Positions 1 to 7,984 of a stretch of 17,049 nucleotides of DNA are shown here, in pieces (position 1 is the stretch's first letter; every line of letters starts with the position of its first letter). Under the pieces are notes generated by a model. The model did no database searches. It worked only from the letters and a program-made list of their open reading frames with translations, and was not told where the DNA came from. This DNA comes from Davidsoniella eucalypti. Lineage: Eukaryota > Ascomycota > Sordariomycetes > Microascales > Ceratocystidaceae. The DNA is taken from positions 1-17,049 of the forward strand of contig RMBW01000270.1 in NCBI GenBank assembly GCA_004009845.1, given 5' to 3'. Made by a program: the position numbers and the translations under genes.

Positions 1-37
1 CCTCATCAGTACGATCATTTTTGATACTGGATGCACC

Positions 38-556
38 ATGGCGCGACCAACACTCGCGGTGCTGTCGTCGATGGAAGTCGACGATATTTGTATGGGAGAC
101 CCCGCTTCACAAAATTTTTCGTCAGACTCTCTCTGCTTGTCCCACTCCAAATCACGGGACTGAAACCCTAACCCCAACCAACACAAAAACCACCGTTAAA
201 CGTGGTTTCGAGGAGGTAGAGCTACCGAGCTCCCTCCTCAGTCCCCAAAAAAAAATTCCAGGAGGCTAAGGCCCTGAAAGCTTCACGCTGCTCGGTCCTG
301 ACAACACGGACGCCCTCATTGCCGCCGCTGTGGCAGAAATTATGCGTGGGGCCTCAACTCTGGTCTCTTTAAACCCTAAATTCGAGACCTTTCAGCTGCT
401 GATTGCTCAGGAACTGGCGGACATGGACATTCCAGACACGCCGTCGCCGCTACCAAAGCAAAAGGCGATTGAAGCTGCGCCCGCAGGCGTGGTTGCCTCA
501 TCCAAGGCACTGTTCTCTGCTGTGGTCAAGGCCACTCAAACCACACAAATCACACC
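38..556 (+). pseudogene. LINE A ORF1, 5' part (decayed)
   Basis: This is the remnant of the ORF1 (gag-like, nucleic-acid-binding) protein of the LINE. The ATG at 38 corresponds to the ORF1 start of LINE B at 11721-11724. Similarity appears in patches shared with LINE B ORF1: an NFS(S/T)DS patch, a (F/I)EE(V/I)ELPSS patch, and a later block ending in DTPSP. These patches fall in different frames: an in-frame TGA follows the first about 40 codons, a shift occurs near the run of A at 248-256, and another shift restores the frame by about 290. The last open frame (about 285-556) continues exactly into 8513 when the gypsy insertion and one target duplication are ignored. The real protein function is unknown; in related LINEs ORF1 coats the RNA. 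Confidence 0.75.
552..556. repeat. Target-site duplication, left of the gypsy element
   Basis: The 5-bp sequence ACACC lies directly outside the LTR that starts at 557 and is repeated at 8508-8512 outside the other LTR. Five base pairs is the usual duplication length for Ty3/gypsy integrase. Confidence 0.95.
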
Positions 557-736
557 TGAGACGATATACGAGGATTTGCGAGGAAAAATGGTCGTAAAGA
601 TGAATTGAATTGAGACCGATGAGGGAGAAAGAGAAACTAAGACTAAACTTACGAGGGAATCGGTCCCTATTTATGTCAAAGTCGAGTAGGGCCAAGGCAT
701 GACTTGGCCAATACTGATGGGCCTTAGACCCTTACA
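557..736 (-). repeat. Gypsy 3' LTR (180 bp)
   Basis: Read on minus it starts TGTAAGGGTC and ends CGTCTCA. It differs from the 5' LTR by one extra T near 650 and one G/A substitution near 685. It carries the same TATA-like motif, U3 hairpin and 11-nt self-primer motif (610-620) as the other LTR. Confidence 0.95.
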
Positions 737-764
737 ATAGTCTCCCCCCCCACCGGCAGAAAAA
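737..764 (-). promoter_or_regulatory. Gypsy polypurine tract (plus-strand primer)
   Basis: On minus this reads a short T run, CTGCCGGT, eight G, AGACTAT and then the LTR. A purine-rich run next to the 3' LTR is the usual primer for second-strand DNA synthesis. The 28-nt block differs at only two positions from the block at 2640-2667 in the small nested element, which indicates that the same RT/RNase H serves both. Confidence 0.85.
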
Positions 765-1025
765 TTTTACTAATTTTACAACAAAAACCCATAAAAAAAC
801 TCCTTCAACACACCAATACAATATGACAAATAACAGAAAACAAGATGAGCCATGGTAACAATCCAATAAAACAAAATAACACTTTCCAAACAGGGTAAAG
901 ATACCGGAAGCGGTAGGCGCTAGGGGGCGCAAGCGGTCGTCGTGGCGCAGTGGTCTGCGGCATAGCCTCCAGCGGGGAGGATTGCGTGTGTCGAGGGTCA
1001 CGCCATAGCCCTTGTCGGATTTGCT
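765..1025 (-). other. Gypsy 3' untranslated region
   Basis: About 260 bp between the pol stop codon (1026-1028) and the polypurine tract. Its short ORFs show no recognisable domain. I see no hairpin or repeat here that stands out. Confidence 0.7.
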
Positions 1026-1440
1026 CTACGATAATAACCAGGCAGAGTACAGAGATTGGACAGTGACATCCCAGTTCTTCTTGGTTTTCTCCGTGAAGAT
1101 GCGCCAGGCAACAGTGTCTTCCACGTGTTCCAGGGGTTCCCACGTCGCATCTTGATAGCCTAGCCATTTGACGAGGGCTTGCTTGTGACCTCGGGAAGTG
1201 CGCTGTTTCAATATTGCCTCCACCCTGTACTCACCAGCCTCCAATGAGGGGTCCTCAAGCGCTTCCCTAGCCGTGATTGCGACAGGCTCATCGTCCTGAA
1301 CCTCCTGAGATGGCAAGGGGTTGTTTGGGGCGCGTCGGATGAGGCTTACATGAAAGACTGGGTGGATATCCGAGGGTACGTTCAGGCGAACGTTATGGCT
1401 GCCTACAACTTCCAGGACAGTGTACCGTCTAGCTAGCCAG
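1026..1440 (-). pseudogene. pol: Gypsy pol, C-terminal fragment: integrase C-terminal module and chromodomain
   Basis: This is the end of the polyprotein, separated from the rest by the nested LTR element. From 1440 down to about 1317 the frame encodes a segment (ending HPVFHVSLIR) typical of the integrase C-terminal module. From about 1232 to 1120 it encodes a chromodomain with YRVEAIL, VKWLGY and TWEPLEH. The aromatic positions that form the methyl-lysine cage in HP1-type domains (Y, W and an aromatic two residues after the W) are all occupied, so histone-tail binding is plausible. The stop is TAG at 1026-1028. Removing the 1406-bp insert and one GCCAG copy puts this piece in frame with the preceding pol segment, so the gene was continuous before the insertion. 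In chromoviruses the chromodomain directs integration to particular chromatin, often heterochromatin. Confidence 0.92.
1436..1440. repeat. Target-site duplication, left of the nested small LTR element
   Basis: GCCAG occurs here and at 2847-2851, immediately outside both LTRs of the nested element. It is 5 bp, the same length as the gypsy duplication. Confidence 0.95.
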
Positions 1441-1468
1441 TGTAAGGGTCTAAGGCCCTGGTTGGTTT

Positions 1469-1488
1469 GGCTAAGCTTGATCTTAGCC
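1469..1488 (+). promoter_or_regulatory. U3 inverted repeat of the small element
   Basis: GGCTAAG and CTTAGCC form a perfect 7-bp stem around a 6-nt loop at LTR offset 29-48, upstream of the TATA-like motif. The gypsy LTR has GGCCAAG and CTTGGCC at offset 28-47 (plus coordinates 8461-8480), a compensated change at one base pair. It could be a dyad bound by a transcription factor, or an RNA hairpin near the 3' end of the transcript, where U3 is copied. Confidence 0.65.
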
Positions 1489-1502
1489 TATGCAAAACGG
1501 TT

Positions 1503-1509
1503 ATAAATA
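1503..1509 (+). promoter_or_regulatory. TATA-like box in the small element's 5' LTR
   Basis: ATAAATA followed by GGGAC, at LTR offset 63-69. The gypsy LTR has the same motif at the same offset. The predicted transcript start (first base of the self-primer, 1557) lies about 50 nt downstream, which fits a fungal polymerase II promoter. Confidence 0.6.
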
Positions 1510-1556
1510 GGGACGTCTTCCCGCCGTTATTCCAACAGATAATAGTCCTTCTCTCC

Positions 1557-1567
1557 ATCGGCCACAA
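1557..1567 (+). promoter_or_regulatory. Predicted RNA 5' end / self-primer of the small element
   Basis: ATCGGCCACAA is the exact reverse complement of 1622-1632. In Tf1 of fission yeast the first 11 nt of the RNA anneal to the primer-binding site and are cleaved to prime reverse transcription. By analogy, U3 would end and R begin here. Confidence 0.75.
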
Positions 1568-1621
1568 TCTAATCACCCTTTCTAAGATTATTGGCCTCGT
1601 CCCTCCTTAGATCCTCTCATT

Positions 1622-1632
1622 TTGTGGCCGAT
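1622..1632 (+). promoter_or_regulatory. Primer-binding site of the small element (self-primed)
   Basis: TTGTGGCCGAT starts 2 nt after the end of the 5' LTR. It matches the LTR motif 1557-1567 in reverse complement over all 11 nt. It does not start with the TGG expected for a tRNA 3' CCA end at the LTR edge. Confidence 0.75.
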
Positions 1633-2373
1633 CAACCTTTAGATCGTCGACGTTTGACGCGATCACCCTTCGTTTCTGTGATTATACCTTCGTTTTTGGT
1701 GATAATTACCCCTCTTTTTGGCGCTGTGAAAATGCCTTATCTTTATTTACCCGTCCTCTCTTTGTAATTGAGCCGACGTTTTCCCCCTGTTATGCCGCTG
1801 CTTACTGAAGTGAAGCCGTCAAGTACCCGTAAAACGATGCAAATCGTCGCGGAAGTAGTACCTCTGTAACGTTCTCTGAAATTAAGCCGACATTAACCTC
1901 GGGATTACGCTGGTTCTCCGCAGAAATAGAGCCTGATGTAGACCTCTGTCATCCCGCTAAAATGGACCTGTATGAGTGCACACGCCTGTTGAAAGGGTGT
2001 CGATTGTACGCCCTGGGAACCAGCCCGGCTAAGTCGTAGTCGAACCGGAATAGACACAGAGTCTCCACAGCATACACCCTCCATTGCAGCCAACAGGCCA
2101 TCTACTCCTGTACGACCCCGTTAGCCGTGCGCTAAGGTCGCTAGGATTTTCACACCCTTTTTTACATTTTTTGGGGGCGCATGCACCCTCTGTCCGGTCT
2201 TTCCGGGGGTCAACACGGACCCCCCATCCCACAGAATTGCATTTACCAAGCCCTGGAAACCCCTCGAATGCGCCCGACGGCGCCCCCTCTATTTTTACAC
2301 CGCCTTTTCAACCATTTTTCCTGCGACAGGCAGGGGGAAATGATGACACCATGTACCCCCCAAGGCTTCACAT

Positions 2374-2437
2374 ACGCCCCGGTATCAAGCCCGGTTAAGT
2401 CGTGCACGCCCCGGTATCAAGCCCGGCTAAGTCGTGA
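2374..2437 (+). repeat. Tandem duplication, 2 x 32 bp, in the small element
   Basis: Two adjacent copies (2374-2405 and 2406-2437) differ at two positions, T/C inside the GCCCGG(T/C)TAAG core and C/A at the last base. Part of the motif recurs near 2022. Its function is unknown. Confidence 0.85.
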
Positions 2438-2639
2438 TCGGAAGCAGAAGGATTAGTACATCTCGTGGTCGGATTGCACCCCTCCTGGGCGTCGCAGATG
2501 CAGAATATACACGCCCCCAAGAGTTTCGGGCACGCCAAGGATTAGGCAGGAATTTATTGATGTTGCAATATTGGTTTCAGCGTACACGGGTTGTTTTATT
2601 GGTATTTGTAATTAGAAAAACATTAGTTAGGTAGTATAT

Positions 2640-2667
2640 TTTTTCTGCCGGTGGAGGGGGAGGCTAT
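2640..2667 (+). promoter_or_regulatory. Small element polypurine tract
   Basis: Purine-rich tract (GGTGGAGGGGGAGG) ending in CTAT next to the 3' LTR. It differs by only two bases over 28 from the gypsy tract at 737-764, although the rest of the internal regions is unrelated. Confidence 0.85.
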
Positions 2668-2846
2668 TGTAAGGGTCTAAGGCCCTGGTTGGTTTGGCTA
2701 AGCTTGATCTTAGCCTATGCAAAACGGTTATAAATAGGGACGTCTTCCCGCCGTTATTCCAACAGATAATAGTCCTTCTCTCCATCGGCCACAATCTAAT
2801 CACCCTTTCTAAGATTATTGGCCTCGTCCCTCCTTAGATCCTCTCA
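2668..2846 (+). repeat. Small element 3' LTR (179 bp)
   Basis: Same sequence as 1441-1619 by eye. It is followed by the GCCAG duplication at 2847-2851. Confidence 0.95.
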
Positions 2847-2851
2847 GCCAG
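2847..2851. repeat. Target-site duplication, right of the nested small LTR element
   Basis: GCCAG, matching 1436-1440. Confidence 0.95.
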
Positions 2852-5085
2852 TCTAGCTTCTTTGAAGGCCTTTCCGTAGTCAGGTGCTTCGTGTTTAGGT
2901 AAACTAGGTCTCCTACTTTGAAACTTTCAGAGGGTTGGCGAAGACGGTTAGCACTGATCTCCTGGTGTTCTTGGGCGGCCGCCATGGCGACAATAGCGAA
3001 CTGGGTAGCATCACTTAGCTTTGCTAACCAATCCTGGGCCCCGCGCACTGGAGACTTATTCGAGGCTGGGGGCCCTTGTACAGATGGTTCGATAATGTCG
3101 ACGTTAAAACCGTGGGTCATGAAGAAAGGAGAGAGGCCTGTAGCGGAAGAGATCCTGTTGTTTAGGGCGAGTTGCGCTTGGGGCAGCAAGGAGGCCCAGT
3201 CGTCCTGGGCGAAGGAACAGAAATTGCGCAGGTATGTCTCAATCTCCTGATTACTGCGTTCTTGGCTGCCATCCGTCTGAGGATGGAACGCTGTGGACAG
3301 GCGACGCTGAATGCCGAATCGGCGACATACTTCTCCCCAGAATAATTGAGCAAATTGAGGCCCTCTGTCGGAGACGATTGCTTGAGGAAAACCGTGGTGC
3401 GAGAAAACATGGATTAGCAAGGCTTCAGCGGTGGCTTGTGCGGTTGTAGACGACATGGGGATCAGGATCTGGGACTTAGACAGGCGGTCGGTGACACCCA
3501 GAATGGAAGTATAGCCTGAAGAGGTAGGTAGTGGGCCAATAAAGTCCATTGCTAGTTCAGCCCAGGGTCTAGACGGTACTGGCAGAGGTTTCAATAGACC
3601 GCGCTTCTGCTCTCGCCAGATCTTGCTCTTGCCGCAAGAGGAGCAGTTGGACACGAATTGTCGGACGTCGTTAGTCAGGCCAGGCCAGGCATACTCGCGC
3701 GATACAAGATCACGAGTGATTGCTCTTCCTGGGTGTCCGGCCAGAGTAGAGTCGTGAGTCTGCTGGATGATTTTGGTTCTCAGGGGTTCGTAATATGGGA
3801 CCCAAAGTCTATCACGCCAGCGCAGCAGTCCGTCTTGGTCAACCTTACACTCGCTCATCTGCCATTGCAGACCCCAGTCGGCGGGGAACGAGCGAGCTTC
3901 ATCTCGTACGAATTTACGAGCCAGCCACCAGCGGTTATTATTGGCAAGGGCTTGGTTCCATAGGTCAGTCATCTCGGGGTCAGCGAAAGGGGATGGTACT
4001 ACTTCTCTAGTTGCGTTATCGTCAGTCGGCGCATCCTTGTCTGGCTCCTGAGCCCAAACTGCGCCGATTACTACCAGGTCATTGCTCGACTCACTCTTCT
4101 CGAGGAGTTGGTGCACACGACTAGCCAGCCTATCGTCCTTTTCGTCGGCTGGCATGTCCTGGTCCCTTCTTGAAAGGGCGTCTGGTACGATTTGCTCGGT
4201 GCCTGGGCGGTGGCGCAGGCAGAAGCTAAAGTCAGAGAGCTCATATCCCCAGCGACGCTGTCTCTCGGCAAGCGTTCTCTTGGTGCGAAAGTACTCCAGA
4301 TTGCGGTGGTCAGTCCACACCACAAAGTCAACCCCTAGGAGGAAATGGCGCCATTCTCGAATGGACCAGTAGATGGCCAACATCTCCTTGTCGTGAATCG
4401 GGTAGTTGGCTTCCGGGGGAGTAAGCTTGCGCGAGAGGAAGGCGATGGGGTGCATAAGGCCATCATCGCCTCGCTGGGATAATTCTGCTCCTAAGGCGTA
4501 ACCAGACGAGTCGGCGGTCAGTACAGTTTCTTTCAGGGGGTCAAAAGGAGTCAGAACAGGGGGAGTAAGGAAGGCTTTCTTAACTTCGGCAAAAGAGTGA
4601 GCGCAGGCATCAGACCATACGAAAGGGGTGTCCTTCTTGGTTAACCCTACCAGAGGCGCCATTAATTCTGACAGTCGAGGCACAAAATCTCTGTAGAAAT
4701 TCACGAAGCCAATAAACCCGCGTAAACCTTTCAATGTCGTAGGTGGTTTCCATTCACGAATCGCTAGGGTTTTCTCGGGGTCAGCCTTGATACCAATACC
4801 TGGGCCGACTATGAATCCGAGGAACTTAATCTCCTTAGCCAGAAAGTGACACTTGCGCAAGTCGAGTTGCAGGCCGGCGAGATCGAGTGCGTGGACAATT
4901 TCGAGCACTAACTTCCTGTGCTCTTCCTCAGTACCACTGGAGTAAATGTCCACATCGTCAATGTAGGCGCTGCAGCTGATGCCTAGCCATTTCCGAAGGA
5001 CCGAATTGATGTAACGCTGGAAAGCGGCAGGGGCATTCGTCAAACCGAAAGGGATCACGTTCCATTCGAAGGCCCCTAGGGGAGT
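2847..5085 (-). pseudogene. pol: Gypsy pol, middle segment: RT C-terminal half, RNase H, integrase
   Basis: Open frame on minus downstream of the RT frameshift, ending at the nested element. Numbering from the GTG at 5058: the RT catalytic loop YIDD is at residues 32-35. RNase H acidic residues are D183 (TADSS), E225, D250 and D293. The integrase zinc domain has H435, H442, C472 and C475, and the DDE triad is D505 (AMDF), D564 (SDRG) and E600 (TDGSQE). All catalytic residues seen are intact. The GTG is only a bookkeeping point, since the natural frame comes from upstream. After about residue 737 the true sequence stops at the GCCAG duplication (2847-2851), and the frame then runs into the small element's LTR to a chance stop at 2815. 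Confidence 0.95.
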
Positions 5086-6038
5086 CCGAAAGCGGTTAAC
5101 TCCTCATAGCCAGGGGCTATACGAATGCGATGGAACGCCGCAATGACGTCTACCTTGGACACCCACTTGGCTTCCGAAATTTGCCGAAGGGTGTCGTGGA
5201 TAAGGGGTAAGGGGTATGAGTCCTTTTTGGAAATAGCGTTGACTGCGCGGTAGTCCACGCAGAAACGAATTCCACCTCCAGGTTTCTTTACAAATAGCAC
5301 TGGAGAGCCCACTTCAGACTTTGTGTCCTTTATCCATTTAGTAGCCAGTAGTTCCGTCAGCGTCTTCTGCATCACCAACAACTCTGCGCGAGACAACGGG
5401 TACAGCGATTGTATAGGTAACGTCTTTCCCTCCAGCAGCTCGATCTTCAAGTCCACTCCAGGCCGGTGCGGCGGGAGGTCCTTGGACGCCTTTGCCTCGA
5501 ATGCTGAGGCCACAGGTCTTAACCATTCAGGCAGTGGAGGTCTCTCCTGTTCCTTTTGCGCTAATGCTCTGTTGACGTCCTCTAGTGTAATCCGGTAGAT
5601 GGCGAGGTCGTCGTCGTTGTCGCAGAGCTTGTGGAATTCGTCAGGTGTCAGTTCTTCGGCCGTAGGGACTTCAATTTGTCCGGAACGAGGGTGCAAGTGC
5701 ACGTCGTGGTTGATGAGCCAGCGTTGACCGAGTATCAGGTCTTCGGTCTGGCCGGGGACGACGTAGGCCCAGATGTCCTCATGGTGGTCGGGCAAGTGTA
5801 GTGTGAACTGGGCGATTTGGGTGATGACGGGAGGACTGGTTTGCGATGCAGCGAGGGATACCTTACGAGGTTCGATGGGTAAAGTCTTCGTGGCGTAGGT
5901 GAGTAGGCGCGGGGGAACGACGGCGAGGCAGAGACAGCCACTGTCGACGAGAGCCTTCGTAGAAAAAGTATTCATAGATAAATCTAGATACGTTCCCTTA
6001 GCTCCCATCTCTAATCTAACTATCTGTTCGCCTTCCAT
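5076..6038 (-). pseudogene. pol: Gypsy pol, N-terminal segment: protease and RT N-terminal half
   Basis: Open frame of 320 codons on minus from the ATG at 6038. The aspartic protease active site ALVDSG is at residues 29-34; RT fingers and palm follow with FVKKPGGGIRFCVDYRAVN and the first catalytic aspartate in KVDVIAAF. The frame ends at a TAG right after LTAFGLP. One base is missing from a C run near 5087: restoring the phase there lets RT continue in the next segment with the family's usual motifs. The ATG at 6038 lies 39 nt after the gag stop, but this frame is open further upstream to about 6092, so pol may be reached by -1 frameshifting rather than by its own start. A sequencing error is an alternative explanation for the missing base. 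Confidence 0.93.
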
Positions 6039-6076
6039 CGTATCCTCCTTACCAGGGCGCGACTTGTCCTGGTCAC

Positions 6077-6092
6077 CTAAAAATCCATCAAA
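6077..6092 (-). promoter_or_regulatory. Gag-pol overlap with possible -1 frameshift site
   Basis: The gag frame ends GAT TTT TAG (stop 6079-6077). The pol frame is -1 relative to gag and is open from 6092, giving a 16-nt overlap. The run of five T at the gag end lets the tRNA reading the last TTT slip back one base and still pair fully, continuing TTA GGT in pol. It is not one of the strongest classic heptamers, so stop-restart at the ATG at 6038 remains possible. Confidence 0.5.
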
Positions 6093-7984
6093 TCATCCTC
6101 ATCAGTGGCCGGGCGGTGCGTGTTGGTAGAGGCCACCACGGCGGTGCTTTCGGACGAGGGCAGCAGGCGATCCATCATCAGGTGGTCCGTTTTCGCAAGT
6201 TCTTCACGTACCGCAGGGCGGACTTCATCGCGTATGGCCGTCTTCACAGCGCTGTTGATTGCGTTGACCAGCACCTTGTTGGTCTTAGGTCCTTGTAGAG
6301 TTCGACGCGAGGGACATTGATTAGCGATATGTCCGGGCTGCGAGCAGATGAAACAAATTCCTTCTCGTAGCATGCGACTGCGTTCAGTAGGGTTGAGACG
6401 TGGCCTGTCATTACGGGGTTGCTGCGTTTGACGGGGAGCATTGCTTCGTGAGGGGGGCTCGGCACGCGCTCTCCAGTTGTCGCTGTCTCGGTATTGGGTA
6501 GGACGTGAGGTCTTCTTCGTGTAAGGACCGTAGTAATCATGGTGGCGGCTGAAATGGTCGAGCAGGCTCTCAGTGACTTCCCTGTAAGTAGGCAGGCTCC
6601 AGAGGATGGTGGTTTTGACCACTAGCTCTTCCCGTGTGGCGCGACGTAGGAGGTCGATGAGCATGTCGTCGTCTTGCATACCTGCGGCCAGAGCTAACCC
6701 TTCGAAACGGTTGAAGAAGTCGAGGAATGATTCGTGGGACTCCTGGCGGGCACCAAAGAAAGCAGTGCGGGCTTGCGACTTACGGGCACGGCTGCGGAAC
6801 ATGAGGTCGAGTTTGTCTAGCAGCTTGTCGTATGAGCCTGGCTGGTCGCTAATGGAGACGAAGAACTCGTTGAGTTTGGCGCGTGTGTCGGTGCCCAGTC
6901 GGCTGAACAGGTAAGCGGTTCGGGCCAGCTCGTCGCCTATGGCTCGACCGTCGATTCGCATCTTGAAAATTGCTAAGGTGCGCCAGTTTTCGTATTCCGC
7001 GTGGGTGCCTCCAAATTCGATTAAGTGAGGCTGAGATGGGCGGACGCGGCTACGGGATCTCGAACGTCTTCTAGTAGTGACGGCAGTAGTTGGGACGGGA
7101 GGCATGGCGGGAGCGGTAGGTTCAGTGTGGTTGCCTATGACTAATTGGGACAGAAGCGAAACAGTGTCCTTTAGTTCCCTAAGTTCGTTGAGCAGCGCAT
7201 TGTCGGCAGGCTGGGGAGCGCGTGAATGGGCAGGGCCAGGAGAACGCGTCGGCTGACGGCCACGGGATGGAGGACGCGACGCGTGGCGGACAGACATTCC
7301 CATGCTTTCGGCCAGACGGGCCAAGTCAGAGTCGGGGGAAGGGTGCTGGCTGACGGAGGGGCGACGACGAGAATGGGTATCTACACCAGGGGCAAAGTGG
7401 GATAGGCTTCGAACAGAGGCAGCACGACTAATGGCACGGGTGTGAGTGGTCTCGTATGAGATTAGTTCCTCAGCTTCATATGCAGCAGCTCTTGGAGCGA
7501 CTAGAGGAGCGCGGGAAGAGTGCACGGGGTTACCATCCTTATCACGCGGGGGAGAGCGTGGGATGCCGATGAAACAGGAGGAGAGGAGACGTGAGGATAC
7601 GTGAGCACGAGCACGCGCTTCGCGGATTACGCGGTTTCCACAGGCGACGTGGCCAACAAAGTCACCGGTGAAGGAGAGGTGGCCCAAGTTATCGTGAAAG
7701 TGTTCCTTATGGGCGAGGACGTCGCGTGTGGAAGGGCAAAAGCCAAGGAGGGAAGCCAGACGGGCGCGCTCCTTGCGCTTGAATAGTGCGAGGTAACACC
7801 AGCCGGGTTCGCGCCAGGCGCGCTTCGTAGGTAGGTCAAGGGCGGACAAGATGTAGCCCTCAGCCGATTCCTGGTTGGGGTTCAGGGTGAAAACACGCGC
7901 TAGGGCAAGGTTATGCCAGGTGTGGTAGACGCAGCGGGTTAGGGTAGCAAGGAGACCCCAGAACAGAAATAGCAAGCCAGACAT
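6077..7984 (-). CDS. gag: Gypsy Gag polyprotein
   Basis: An intact frame of 635 codons. Gag assembles the virus-like particle and binds the element RNA. I chose the ATG at 7984 because it is the first AUG in the predicted transcript: the 408 nt from the predicted RNA 5' end (8392) contain none. Residues 1-20 are strongly hydrophobic (MSGLLFLFWGLLATL), which is unusual for a gag. Residues to about 170 form a region I do not recognise. An Arg/Ser/Pro-rich linker follows, then the capsid-like part starting near HLIEFGGTHAEYENW, a basic region, and a CCHC knuckle at about residues 544-557 (CFICSQPGHIANQC). The tail is acidic and ends EDDLMDF. Frames upstream of 7984 stay open through the leader repeats, but only with non-AUG starts, so an N-terminal extension is unlikely. 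Confidence 0.93.
   Translation of the reverse strand: MSGLLFLFWGLLATLTRCVYHTWHNLALARVFTLNPNQESAEGYILSALDLPTKRAWREPGWCYLALFKRKERARLASLLGFCPSTRDVLAHKEHFHDNLGHLSFTGDFVGHVACGNRVIREARARAHVSSRLLSSCFIGIPRSPPRDKDGNPVHSSRAPLVAPRAAAYEAEELISYETTHTRAISRAASVRSLSHFAPGVDTHSRRRPSVSQHPSPDSDLARLAESMGMSVRHASRPPSRGRQPTRSPGPAHSRAPQPADNALLNELRELKDTVSLLSQLVIGNHTEPTAPAMPPVPTTAVTTRRRSRSRSRVRPSQPHLIEFGGTHAEYENWRTLAIFKMRIDGRAIGDELARTAYLFSRLGTDTRAKLNEFFVSISDQPGSYDKLLDKLDLMFRSRARKSQARTAFFGARQESHESFLDFFNRFEGLALAAGMQDDDMLIDLLRRATREELVVKTTILWSLPTYREVTESLLDHFSRHHDYYGPYTKKTSRPTQYRDSDNWRARAEPPSRSNAPRQTQQPRNDRPRLNPTERSRMLREGICFICSQPGHIANQCPSRRTLQGPKTNKVLVNAINSAVKTAIRDEVRPAVREELAKTDHLMMDRLLPSSESTAVVASTNTHRPATDEDDLMDF

Larger units (their letters stand above)
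1441..1619 (+). repeat. Small element 5' LTR (179 bp)
   Basis: It starts TGTAAGGGTC and ends ATCCTCTCA. By eye it has no difference from the copy at 2668-2846. It contains a U3 inverted repeat (1469-1488), a TATA-like motif (1503-1509) and the 11-nt self-primer motif (1557-1567). Confidence 0.95.
1620..2667 (+). other. Internal region of the small element, no recognised protein
   Basis: 1048 bp between the LTRs. The longest open frames are about 100 codons (2084-2398 and 2181-2456), overlap in different frames and show no recognisable domain, so I do not call a gene. The motif AGCCCGGCTAAGTCGT occurs near 2022-2037 and twice, once with a single change, in the 32-bp direct repeat 2374-2437. 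A loosely repeated AGCCGAC block appears near 1772 and 1886. The region may serve only as packaged RNA, with packaging or dimerisation signals. Confidence 0.7.
1441..2846 (+). mobile_element. Short non-autonomous LTR retrotransposon (TRIM-like), nested in gypsy pol
   Basis: A 1406-bp element on the plus strand: two 179-bp LTRs that look identical, a 1048-bp internal region, and GCCAG duplicated on both sides. No protease, RT, RNase H or integrase motif is visible in any frame. It shares with the surrounding gypsy family the first 18 nt of the LTR, the CTCA end, the TATA offset (63-69), the U3 hairpin position, the self-primer geometry and the polypurine tract. It is therefore very probably moved in trans by proteins of that family. 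Its orientation is opposite to its host element. The identical LTRs make it the youngest insertion in the window. Confidence 0.93.

Noticed and set aside
2084..2456. Two overlapping frames of 91-104 codons in the small LTR element as a possible gene.
   Set aside because: They overlap each other in different frames, lack any known domain, and cross the 32-bp duplication. Evidence is too weak for a gene call.
1441..2846. The two 179-bp repeats as solo-LTR remnants flanking unique host DNA.
   Set aside because: A shared 5-bp duplication, a primer site after the left repeat and a polypurine tract before the right one show a single intact element.
2815..2846. Pol reading frame continuing past 2847 to 2815.
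   Set aside because: The last codons are LTR sequence of the small element read by chance; the true pol frame resumes at 1440.
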